Shown here: one piece after another, positions 41,820 to 49,877 of the stretch
Layout of the letters: every line of letters starts with the position of its first letter
How positions within the stretch are numbered: the first letter of the stretch is position 1
Source: Saprospiraceae bacterium
GTDB lineage: Bacteria; Bacteroidota; Bacteroidia; Chitinophagales; Saprospiraceae
Assembly (NCBI GenBank): GCA_041392805.1
Contig: JAWKLJ010000002.1
Span: 945,001-1,009,000 of the forward strand
Length of the DNA: 64,000 nucleotides
Reading direction: 5' to 3'
Notes under the pieces: generated by a model
The model's input: the letters and a program-made list of their open reading frames with translations, nothing else
What the model was told of the DNA's origin: nothing
Databases searched by the model: none
Program-made: the position numbers and the translations under genes

Positions 41820-43526
41820 CTACGTATTATCCCTCAACGCTTTCACCTCCTCAGCGCTTACAGCATCCGCCTCGTTACCGAAATGACTTCGGACATAAGT
41901 CAGGATTTCGGCAATCTGTTCATCCTTGAGGTACGGAAAAGCGGCCATGGCATTTTTATAAGTTTCGCCATTGATCTCCAGCGGTTCCGTGAGGCCATTG
42001 AGGACGATGCCAATGAGTCTTTTTTTGTCACCATTGACCCATTCGACGCCCTTTAGTGGTGGATTCATACCTGGGACCCCTTCGCCCCCTTTCATATGAC
42101 AAACCGCACAGTATTGTTCATAAGAAGCCTGGCCAACAGCCAATTCTCCGGCAGGTGTGTCATCTCCTGGCGCTGCATTCAAGGCAAATACGGCCTCTTT
42201 TGGCGCAGCTGCACCACCTTTTACGGCAGGCTTGTAATCCTCGCCATAATAGGCAATCCGCCAGATTCGCCCCTTCTGAGAATCTGTGACATAAATAGAG
42301 CCATCAGGCCCTTGTGCCAAGCCACAAGGGCGATAAACGGCATCGCGTGGACTGGCTACCGGATTTGGGCCAACAAAGCCATCGGCAAAAATCTCCCAGT
42401 CGCCAGCTGCTTGACCGTCTTTCATGGGAACAAAAGCGACAAAATAGCCTCCTTGGTTATAGGGCGCACGGTTCCAGGAGCCATGGAAGGCAATGAAAGC
42501 ACCATCTTTGTAGCGCTCAGGGAATTGATCACCCGTATAAAAAAGGAGGTCGTTGGGTGCCATATGACCAGGGAAGGCTACGACTGGTGATTTAATTCCT
42601 TCACATCGACCTTGTTCTTTTCCGTCGCCACCGTACTCTGGGGCTAATATCTTTTTGCCTTGGAAGTGATCGAAATAGCAGTAGGGCCATCCAAAATCAT
42701 CTCCTTCATTGACTTGCATGAATTCTTCGGAAGGAAGTAGCGCACTTTGTTCTTCATTGAAATGCTCCGGCCAAAGGGCCGATAACTGATCGCGACCATG
42801 TTGGAGGCAATACAAGGAATTTGTAGCGGTATTCCATTCTAGGGCCATGCCATTTCTAATTCCACTAGCATAGCGTACACCATCTTTTTCCTGGGTTTGG
42901 TGTAATTGATCTTCCTTGAATCGCCAGATCCCAGCACGATAGCTCAGTTCAGGGCAGGGGTCCATACCTATGGAGCCTTTTGTCCTTGCTTTTTCCAAAC
43001 AAGCATTTGAAAAAGAGCCCACATTGACATACATATTTCCTTGACCATCAAAGGTCATGGTTTTAGATCGGTGTCCCGTATTGGTATTAGGAATGAAGGC
43101 GATCGTATCAATGGCTTCGGAAGGCAACAGCTGGTCAGCTACTAGTTTACTTCTGAAAATCATCGAGTCATTGGCCATATATAAATAATCCTTGTGGATA
43201 TTCATTCCTGTGCCTACAAAGGAGGTAAAGGATACAATGCTGTCCATACGGCCGTCATTATTCGTATCCCTGAGGGCTTTGCGGCCAAAACCATCCTGTG
43301 CCCTGGCATGGCTCACATAGATGTCGCCATTATCGCGAACCACAATGTGGCGAAGCCCTTTTAATGTGTCAGCAACTAAAAAGGCGCCAAAACCTTCTGG
43401 TAGATTTAACACACCATGATCCGCATCGGGTTCAGGTAAGGTCATGTCTTGGGCCAACTCCTGTGGAGATTGGCACGCGTAAAGGAGTAAAAAGCTGGAA
43501 AAAAGAAAGATTATTCTTTGCATCAT
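41820..43526 (-). CDS. Sorbosone dehydrogenase-like beta-propeller lipoprotein fused to cytochrome c
   Basis: A 568-residue exported lipoprotein (lipobox FLLLYACQS, Cys18). Residues ~40-440 form a six-bladed propeller of the glucose/sorbosone dehydrogenase type, typified by LPEGFGAFLVADTLKGLRHIVVRDNGDIYVSHA, DTNNDGRMDS and GLAQGPDGSIYVTDSQKGRIWRI. After a spacer comes a monohaem cytochrome c domain (~465-550) with CAVCH as the haem-binding motif and a Met axial ligand probably in the NAMAAFPYL segment. The fused domain would take electrons from PQQ-type sugar oxidation and pass them to the respiratory chain. The PQQ and substrate assignments are family-based; many such propellers have unknown substrate. 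Confidence 0.88.
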   Translation of the reverse strand: MMQRIIFLFSSFLLLYACQSPQELAQDMTLPEPDADHGVLNLPEGFGAFLVADTLKGLRHIVVRDNGDIYVSHARAQDGFGRKALRDTNNDGRMDSIVSFTSFVGTGMNIHKDYLYMANDSMIFRSKLVADQLLPSEAIDTIAFIPNTNTGHRSKTMTFDGQGNMYVNVGSFSNACLEKARTKGSIGMDPCPELSYRAGIWRFKEDQLHQTQEKDGVRYASGIRNGMALEWNTATNSLYCLQHGRDQLSALWPEHFNEEQSALLPSEEFMQVNEGDDFGWPYCYFDHFQGKKILAPEYGGDGKEQGRCEGIKSPVVAFPGHMAPNDLLFYTGDQFPERYKDGAFIAFHGSWNRAPYNQGGYFVAFVPMKDGQAAGDWEIFADGFVGPNPVASPRDAVYRPCGLAQGPDGSIYVTDSQKGRIWRIAYYGEDYKPAVKGGAAAPKEAVFALNAAPGDDTPAGELAVGQASYEQYCAVCHMKGGEGVPGMNPPLKGVEWVNGDKKRLIGIVLNGLTEPLEINGETYKNAMAAFPYLKDEQIAEILTYVRSHFGNEADAVSAEEVKALRDNT

Positions 43527-43747
43527 CGTTTTGCTTAAGTTAAAATTATAAAGCCTTGAAAATAACTATTTTTGGTGACCTATTGGGAAAAATCAGCTTT
43601 TTACAAATTAACTGCAACCATTATTTGTGAAAAATCGTAATTAAACAATATCTTCCTTCTCCCAATCATTAAATCAATGATAGAGAAGAACTTATAAAAA
43701 TCCAAGACTCAGCTTAAGTTTAACCCACAAAAACACTATTTACGCGT

Positions 43748-45019
43748 ATGGCCAAAATTCTGATCGTCGATGATGAAAGTAGTATTCGTAGAACCCTCCG
43801 CGATATTCTGGAGTTCGAAAAATATGAAGTAGGGGAGGCGGTGGATGGGGTGGATTGCCTCGTCAAACTCAAGCAAAGTAAGTATGACGTTATCATTTTA
43901 GATATCAAGATGCCTAAAATGGATGGGATGGAGGCCCTAGATCGCATTCAATTAATTGCCCCTGACACGCCTGTCTTAATGATCTCCGGACATGCCAATA
44001 TTGATACTGCAGTAGAAGCGGTAAAGAAAGGCGCCTTTGATTTTATTTCCAAACCACCCGACTTGAATCGCTTATTGATTACCCTGCGCAATGCCATGGA
44101 TAAATCCAGCTTGATCTCGGAAACCAAGGTACTCAAGCGAAAGGTTTCTAAAGCCAAGGTGCAGGAAATCATTGGAGAGTCGGATCGGATTGGCCTGATC
44201 AAAGCAACCATCGAACGGGTGGCTCCTACCGAAGCCAGGGTATTGGTGACAGGCCCCAACGGAACAGGTAAAGAGTTGGTAGCCAGATGGATTCACGAGA
44301 AAAGCCCAAGGGTGAACAATCCGATTGTAGAAGTCAATTGTGCCGCTATCCCATCTGAACTCATTGAAAGTGAGCTTTTTGGGCATGAAAAAGGCGCCTT
44401 TACTTCTGCCATTAAACAACGGATTGGTAAATTCGAACAGGCCAATGGCGGAACCTTGTTTTTGGATGAAATTGGTGACATGAGTTTGTCGGCTCAAGCC
44501 AAAGTACTTCGCGCTTTACAAGAAAGCAGGATAAGTAGGGTAGGAGGGGATAAAGAAATTCATGTAGACGTAAGGGTTATCGCTGCCACCAATAAGGATT
44601 TGAGAAAAGAAATAGAGGCAGGAAGGTTTAGAGAGGATTTATACCATCGTCTGGCCGTGATTATTATTGAAGTACCTCCGCTCAACGAGCGCAAAGACGA
44701 TATCCCTCAACTCGCCGACCATTTTAATCGGCAAATTTGCGAAGAGTATGGCATCACTGCCAAACAAATAGAACCTGCCGCTATAGAAGCTTTGCAGCGG
44801 GTGAATTGGACTGGTAATATCCGGGAATTAAGAAATGTCATCGAACGTTTAATCATCTTAAGTGGAGAAGTCGTAACCAAATCAGATGTGGTACGTCATG
44901 TCTTTCCATCCAGTGCAGCTCCGTCTCCTCGGCTTAAGGAAGTTTTTGAAAAATTCTCCGACCCAGAGGAGCTTCATAAATATATAGAAGAAGCCTTTTC
45001 AGAGTTCAAAAACAATTAA
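43748..45019 (+). CDS. Sigma-54-dependent response regulator lacking a visible DNA-binding domain
   Basis: A 423-residue NtrC-type regulator. The receiver domain (1-~120) has the phosphoacceptor Asp52 in ILDIKMPKMDG. The AAA+ domain (~140-375) has the Walker A variant GPNGTGKE (usually GETGTGKE), the sigma-54-contact loop GAFTSA at 216-221, Walker B TLFLDEIGD and the arginine-finger region. The remaining ~45 residues (SSAAPSPRLKEVFEKFSDPEELHKYIEEAFSEFKNN, read in parts) contain no Fis-type helix-turn-helix, so it may activate sigma-54 from solution or through a partner, as FlgR/ChxC-type proteins do. A terminator follows at 45040. No cognate kinase is adjacent. Confidence 0.88.
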   Translation: MAKILIVDDESSIRRTLRDILEFEKYEVGEAVDGVDCLVKLKQSKYDVIILDIKMPKMDGMEALDRIQLIAPDTPVLMISGHANIDTAVEAVKKGAFDFISKPPDLNRLLITLRNAMDKSSLISETKVLKRKVSKAKVQEIIGESDRIGLIKATIERVAPTEARVLVTGPNGTGKELVARWIHEKSPRVNNPIVEVNCAAIPSELIESELFGHEKGAFTSAIKQRIGKFEQANGGTLFLDEIGDMSLSAQAKVLRALQESRISRVGGDKEIHVDVRVIAATNKDLRKEIEAGRFREDLYHRLAVIIIEVPPLNERKDDIPQLADHFNRQICEEYGITAKQIEPAAIEALQRVNWTGNIRELRNVIERLIILSGEVVTKSDVVRHVFPSSAAPSPRLKEVFEKFSDPEELHKYIEEAFSEFKNN

Positions 45020-45039
45020 CCCAACTAAAATGTTAATTT

Positions 45040-45071
45040 AAGGCTTGCTTTCAAAAAAAAGCAGGCCTTTC
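45040..45071 (+). terminator. Rho-independent-type terminator
   Basis: AAGGCTTGC (45040-45048) and GCAGGCCTT (45061-45069) pair with one G-T wobble and are followed by TCT; placed 20 bases after the response-regulator stop. Confidence 0.6.
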
Positions 45072-45094
45072 TAATCTAATGAATAAATGAGTAT

Positions 45095-45820
45095 ATGCAA
45101 GACAATGAAGTAAAAGCAATTTCGAAGCATCCCATGAAACAATGGGGGACCGTTCTGAAAGGAGAGAATTCCTGGACCATGTTCAAGGTAATTTCCGAAT
45201 TTGTAGATGGCTTTGAAACCATGAATCATGTGGGACCTTGTGTGTCTGTTTTCGGCTCAGCCAGAACCAAACCGGATCATCCCTATTATAAATTAGCGGT
45301 TGAAATCGCTCGCTTACTTACCTTGGAAGGTTATGGGGTTATCACTGGCGGTGGACCAGGTATCATGGAAGCAGGCAATAAAGGTGCCTTTCTAACAGGC
45401 GGTAAATCGGTGGGTTTAAATATAAATTTGCCCTTTGAACAAAGCCATAACCAGTTTATTGACCCAGATAATAACCTTAATTTTCGCTACTTTTTTGTTC
45501 GGAAAGTGATGTTTGTTAAATATGCTCAGGCCTTCGTTGCACTTCCCGGTGGTTTCGGTACAATGGATGAATTGTTTGAGGTGCTAACCCTCGTGCAGAC
45601 GGGCAAAATTACACGCGTTCCTGTTATTTTGGTAGGGAAAAAATTCTGGGGTGGCATGAAGGATTGGATCACGGAAGTAATGATGGAACAGGAAAACAAT
45701 ATCAGCCCTAAAGATATCGAGTTGATCCCCATGACAGACGATCCGCAGGAGGTCGTTCAACTCATCAATGATTTTTATGCAAACCATAAAGGACAATTGC
45801 AGCCGAATATGGAATTGTAG
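45095..45820 (+). CDS. LOG family (TIGR00730) nucleoside-5'-monophosphate phosphoribohydrolase
   Basis: A 241-residue Rossmann-fold protein with the family signatures VSVFGSARTKPDHP, GYGVITGGGPGIMEAGNKGA and PGGFGTMDELFEVLT. Members split purine or cytokinin riboside 5'-monophosphates to base and ribose 5-phosphate. The PGGxGTxxE motif supplies the catalytic Glu and phosphate loop. It is cytosolic. The gene overlaps nothing and ends before a convergent hairpin. Physiological role in Bacteroidota: probably nucleotide salvage or housecleaning. Confidence 0.93.
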   Translation: MQDNEVKAISKHPMKQWGTVLKGENSWTMFKVISEFVDGFETMNHVGPCVSVFGSARTKPDHPYYKLAVEIARLLTLEGYGVITGGGPGIMEAGNKGAFLTGGKSVGLNINLPFEQSHNQFIDPDNNLNFRYFFVRKVMFVKYAQAFVALPGGFGTMDELFEVLTLVQTGKITRVPVILVGKKFWGGMKDWITEVMMEQENNISPKDIELIPMTDDPQEVVQLINDFYANHKGQLQPNMEL

Positions 45821-45894
45821 GATATTTTATGCATAAATAAACGGTTGTAGCAAGATTCTAGAGCGCCTGGGCGTTGAAATACTGTTTGATGCGT

Positions 45895-45937
45895 CTTGCT
45901 TGAGTCGATTACCCAATTTGTCAAGCAAGTTTATTCT
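45895..45937 (+). terminator. Hairpin between convergent genes
   Basis: CTTGCTTGA (45895-45903) pairs with TCAAGCAAG (45921-45929), followed by TTTATTCTT. It lies between the LOG gene and the opposing WD40-caspase gene. Confidence 0.6.
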
Positions 45938-45951
45938 TCAATATTCCATAC

Positions 45952-48900
45952 TCACTTATTGCTCAATAAACGTTTGATCTCCCTCATGATCGATCGAACT
46001 AGCCGCTCGGGATCATCCGTCGGCCGTAAGTCCAGCACAACAGGATCTTTTCGGTCCTTAAATAACTTGACGGTGATCCTGATCTCCTCTTCGGTAGTCT
46101 CATACAAGCCGCTAACGGAATAAGCCCCTGGATAATCAAATACATCCACATAGATCAGATCGGCATCCTTCCCTTTTTGCGTTTCCTGACGAAAAGCCAT
46201 TTCCAGTAGTTGTTCCAATTGGAGGTCGTCCTGAAAAGTATTTTGATTCATAAAGTCCGGCCGGATCATCACCGGCTTTTTATTGCCGATGGGAATGGCC
46301 TGTTTGGCCATATCATCCAGTAGCCCAATATCGAAGCTGGCTGCCCCGCTGGGGAAGCCCAGCATCGGAGTCTGGATGCCGTTAATGCTACCGGCCAGTT
46401 TGGGCACCTCATCGCGGGCATACTGGAAGAGCTTCATCACATCGATCGTCTCCTGTCCCGCCTCGTCCTTGCGGGCCGCTACGCCCAACATGCCCTGCAG
46501 CAGGGCGTAAGTGAGCAGCCCCTGCCCGTACTGCCCGGCCTCGTAGCTGACTTTATCCGCGGCACTACCCGAGAGTACGAACATGCCCGTGCGATCCTTC
46601 ATCCGGTCCAGCGCCCGGATCTGACTGGAATTGAGCGCTTTGGTCCCGCCGGTCAGGTTCTCCACGATCTGCCCTGAATGGCAGGCGTCGATGATGAGTA
46701 CCTGTTTGAGGGCGGGGATATCGGTCAGCCATTTGGTCAGTTCGTCGCTGGAGATGGCGTACTCGCGGCGGGTGACGGGGTCGGCGAGGGCGTCTTCACT
46801 GGCGACGTCCTTGGTGAGGTAGTAAAACAGGGTTTGATCGGTGCCGCCCTGGGTGACGCCGTGGCCGGAGAGGTAGACGATCACGATGTCTTCCGCTTTG
46901 GCGCGGTCTTTTATTTGTTCAAACACCGTTCTGATGTTGCGCTTACCCGCAGGTTGCCAGGAGATGGGCGTGCCTTCTACACCGGTGCTGTCGGATGACG
47001 CGGTCGTCAGGCAATGTACTTCCAGACTGTCCGCTTCGCCGACCAGGGCGGTACCTACGGCCTGTAGCGCTTTGGCCATCATGGTGGCGTCCTGATCGCC
47101 GTATTGGAGATCGAGTTTAGTGCCGGAATAATCGGAGGTGCCGATGGTGATGACGTAGAGTTTGGGGTCGAATGCTGCCTGCCAGTCAGTTTTACCTTCT
47201 TTACTTTCACTGCCCCGACTGCGGACTGCGGCCACCTTATAGTTCAGATTGACTGCGGCGCTTTTTAGCCAGCCCGCCTCGTTGTACACGCGGATGCTGA
47301 CGGTATTGGTGCTGTCGGGGTGGCGAAAGAGATAGTTCTGGTGGCGCTTCAGGTCGTAGTGTATCACGCTGTCCCGCTTGGCATTCTCCCGCCGGGGTAG
47401 GGGGTTGGCTTCCTCTTCCACTTCCTTCCCGTTGATGAAGATGCTGACTTTGCCGATGCCGCCGTTGCGTTCGGAGAGGTGGAGGTGGAGGGTGCCGGTG
47501 GAGTCGATCTGGGCCAATATGATCTTGGGGTATAGGGCGACGGTATCGAAGTTTTCGACGGGACGGATACTTTCGTCCGAATAGCCCAACACCTTTTGCA
47601 GGAGGCCTGGCTCGTAATAGCGTGCTTTAAGTTGTTCGAGTTCGATGATCTCCGGCTCGTTCCGATAGGAATAAAAATAATAGAGCATTTGCATGGCCCC
47701 CGGGCTGGCGTCAAAGAGGCCGTCCGGGGTTTTGCAAACCCAGTCTTTTTGGCCAATTGGGATTATCGTAGCCAGCAGCGTACCGTCACGGAAATCCCAT
47801 AACTTGGCGGAACCATCATAGCTGGCAGAAAGGGCGAAGCGATTATCCGAAGCAATGGCCACCGAAGTAACCCCATTGTGATGCGCACGCTTACTCCAGA
47901 TCTCGTTTTCGTTTAGGTCGGCAAGCCATACTCGCCCTTCATTGTCGCCCAACAAGACGTATCGATCATCATTTGAAAAGGTAACAGCAGCATATCCTTC
48001 TGCATCCGTGTAAAACCCTTGACCTTCGTTGTTTTCCGGAAAATAACGCTGACCCATATTGTCCAGTCGACTAAAGAAACTGCCCCGGTCTTCCGAGAAA
48101 CCTTGTATGGCAAATTTGCCGCTGGAAGATACCGAAGTAGCCTTTACCCCATTGCTAGCATAATCATCCCCAATTGACCAAATTTCTTTACCGGAAAGAT
48201 CCCAAAGCCGGATTGTATCGCCACTGGACCAAAATACGTGTTTCCCGTCTGGTGTAAAATCAGAATGATTGTAATAGCGGTAAGTGCCCTGCTGAAGTAA
48301 AAAAGTTGCGATCAAATGACCACTGGTATCTCTCAGCTGTAGTTGTTCAGGACAGTCATCGCAATGCTCTACCTGCGTTCTACTTAGAATATGATCGCCG
48401 CTGGGAGAAAAGGCCTTTAGTTCTTCATTTTCCGGCAAAGGAGGCGGAAGTTGAACCTGCTGAGTCAGAAGGTCAATATAGGTCGGCCGGCTGTCGCGGT
48501 CAGTGAAGAGCGCAATCCCGCCCCGGTCAGTGAAAAAAGCCTTGAGCGGCTTTTCCTGACCTAGTAGTCTATAAGCGTGTGTTCCATCGATATGCCAAAG
48601 GTTGGCCTCGCCGCCATCCCAAGAAAGACCAGTAGCTAGCAGGTGCTTGCCGTCCGGTGCAAACTGTACCTGACGGTAATGTCCAGGCGAATCTTTTGGT
48701 AGATGAAAGCGCCGCAGTACCTGCCCCGCCGGATTGCGCAGTTCGACCAGCGATTCTCCAGCCGCCGTAAGGATTTGTAATGATCCACCGGCCGGACAAT
48801 CGCTACAGCTAAGGGTATAATCCACGCTGGTCAACTCGGGAACTTCAAACTGAGACAAGATCTTACCATCGGCATCCCACAAACTGACCCGGTCATTTTC

Positions 48901-49803
48901 CATGCTGTTTTCCAGGATCACAAAGGGGGAGTCATTTTTACAAGGAAGGCCGGCCGGACAGCCGGGAATATATTTGAATTCAGCCCCTTCGGAAAAGTCC
49001 TTATCAAAAACCGTTCGATCTTGCCAGTCTTTGAAGACCAGTCGGTCCGCGGTACGATAATAGATTAATTTACCATCCGGGGTAAATCCAGCCGACTTGA
49101 TCCCGGGCTGAGCATAGTGTCGCAAAATGTCTCCACTCATGGCATAAACGGTGACGGTACCCGGGTTATTGACGGTGAGAAAGGGATGCCTATTGTCGAA
49201 GGGGCAAGTGCCGGGGTCATTACAGGACGGTGCGAAGGCAAGCTCCATCAGGCCGGGTGAAGGCATCCTCAAAAAAGTATCCCGCTGAAAATTCATCATG
49301 GTGATCGGCCCCGGATTTCTACCTTGGTACGTAGAATCTTCGCTCCAACCCCATTCCCAGTTCCTCACCAGCATGCGCGGGGCCGTTGAAGCTGCGCACG
49401 CCTTGCCATGGCCGCAAGGCATGGCGAGATCAAAGGTAGCTGCCTCAGAAATCTCGTTTGCAAACCGCTTTTTTCCGGATAAATCCCAAACTTCCAGCCA
49501 ATCGTCACCTTTGGCATATAAATACTGTCCTCCCGGTAAAAAGGCAACCGAAGATACCCCCCATCGATGGTACATGTAATCGGGCTCATCTTCAGGATAG
49601 TAAGCCATCAATTCGCGGCCATCCAGATCCCAAAGCCGGACGCTGCGGTCATTGCCTCCCGTCAGAAAGAGTTGGCCATTTGGAGAAAAGTCGGCAGAAT
49701 TAATACCATCACTGTGGCCAGTCGGAATGATCAACGCCGGCCCTTGCCCCCAGGCCCAGCTTGCCCAGCAGATCGATAGTAACAAACAGATTTCTTTTTT
49801 CAT
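45952..49803 (-). CDS. Secreted WD40-caspase (C14) fusion protein, long form
   Basis: A 1283-residue exported protein. The start at 49803 (MKKEICLLLSICWASWAWGQ) gives a proper signal peptide; an in-frame Met four codons earlier is possible. Residues ~22-690 are WD40/propeller repeats, many degenerate (GHSDGINSADFSPNGQLFLTGG, then FTPDGKHVFWSS, VAIASDNRFALSASYDGSAKLWDF). Next come a linker (DWVCKTPDGLFDASPGAM, IELEQLKARYYEPGLL) and an Ig-like domain (GGIGKVSIFINGKEVEEE). The caspase/C14 domain follows, with His981 in YLSGHG and Cys1041 in IIDACHSGQIVENL. A ~130-residue C-terminal domain ends the chain. It is adjacent to a shorter paralogue. Substrate and trigger unknown; location outside the cytoplasm is implied. 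Confidence 0.88.
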   Translation of the reverse strand: MKKEICLLLSICWASWAWGQGPALIIPTGHSDGINSADFSPNGQLFLTGGNDRSVRLWDLDGRELMAYYPEDEPDYMYHRWGVSSVAFLPGGQYLYAKGDDWLEVWDLSGKKRFANEISEAATFDLAMPCGHGKACAASTAPRMLVRNWEWGWSEDSTYQGRNPGPITMMNFQRDTFLRMPSPGLMELAFAPSCNDPGTCPFDNRHPFLTVNNPGTVTVYAMSGDILRHYAQPGIKSAGFTPDGKLIYYRTADRLVFKDWQDRTVFDKDFSEGAEFKYIPGCPAGLPCKNDSPFVILENSMENDRVSLWDADGKILSQFEVPELTSVDYTLSCSDCPAGGSLQILTAAGESLVELRNPAGQVLRRFHLPKDSPGHYRQVQFAPDGKHLLATGLSWDGGEANLWHIDGTHAYRLLGQEKPLKAFFTDRGGIALFTDRDSRPTYIDLLTQQVQLPPPLPENEELKAFSPSGDHILSRTQVEHCDDCPEQLQLRDTSGHLIATFLLQQGTYRYYNHSDFTPDGKHVFWSSGDTIRLWDLSGKEIWSIGDDYASNGVKATSVSSSGKFAIQGFSEDRGSFFSRLDNMGQRYFPENNEGQGFYTDAEGYAAVTFSNDDRYVLLGDNEGRVWLADLNENEIWSKRAHHNGVTSVAIASDNRFALSASYDGSAKLWDFRDGTLLATIIPIGQKDWVCKTPDGLFDASPGAMQMLYYFYSYRNEPEIIELEQLKARYYEPGLLQKVLGYSDESIRPVENFDTVALYPKIILAQIDSTGTLHLHLSERNGGIGKVSIFINGKEVEEEANPLPRRENAKRDSVIHYDLKRHQNYLFRHPDSTNTVSIRVYNEAGWLKSAAVNLNYKVAAVRSRGSESKEGKTDWQAAFDPKLYVITIGTSDYSGTKLDLQYGDQDATMMAKALQAVGTALVGEADSLEVHCLTTASSDSTGVEGTPISWQPAGKRNIRTVFEQIKDRAKAEDIVIVYLSGHGVTQGGTDQTLFYYLTKDVASEDALADPVTRREYAISSDELTKWLTDIPALKQVLIIDACHSGQIVENLTGGTKALNSSQIRALDRMKDRTGMFVLSGSAADKVSYEAGQYGQGLLTYALLQGMLGVAARKDEAGQETIDVMKLFQYARDEVPKLAGSINGIQTPMLGFPSGAASFDIGLLDDMAKQAIPIGNKKPVMIRPDFMNQNTFQDDLQLEQLLEMAFRQETQKGKDADLIYVDVFDYPGAYSVSGLYETTEEEIRITVKLFKDRKDPVVLDLRPTDDPERLVRSIMREIKRLLSNK

Positions 49804-49877
49804 TAAGTTAACCATTTAGTCCAGGCAATCATTGACGTATTGATCAAAAAGGTGCAGCCCTATGCGGTCGCTTCTCA

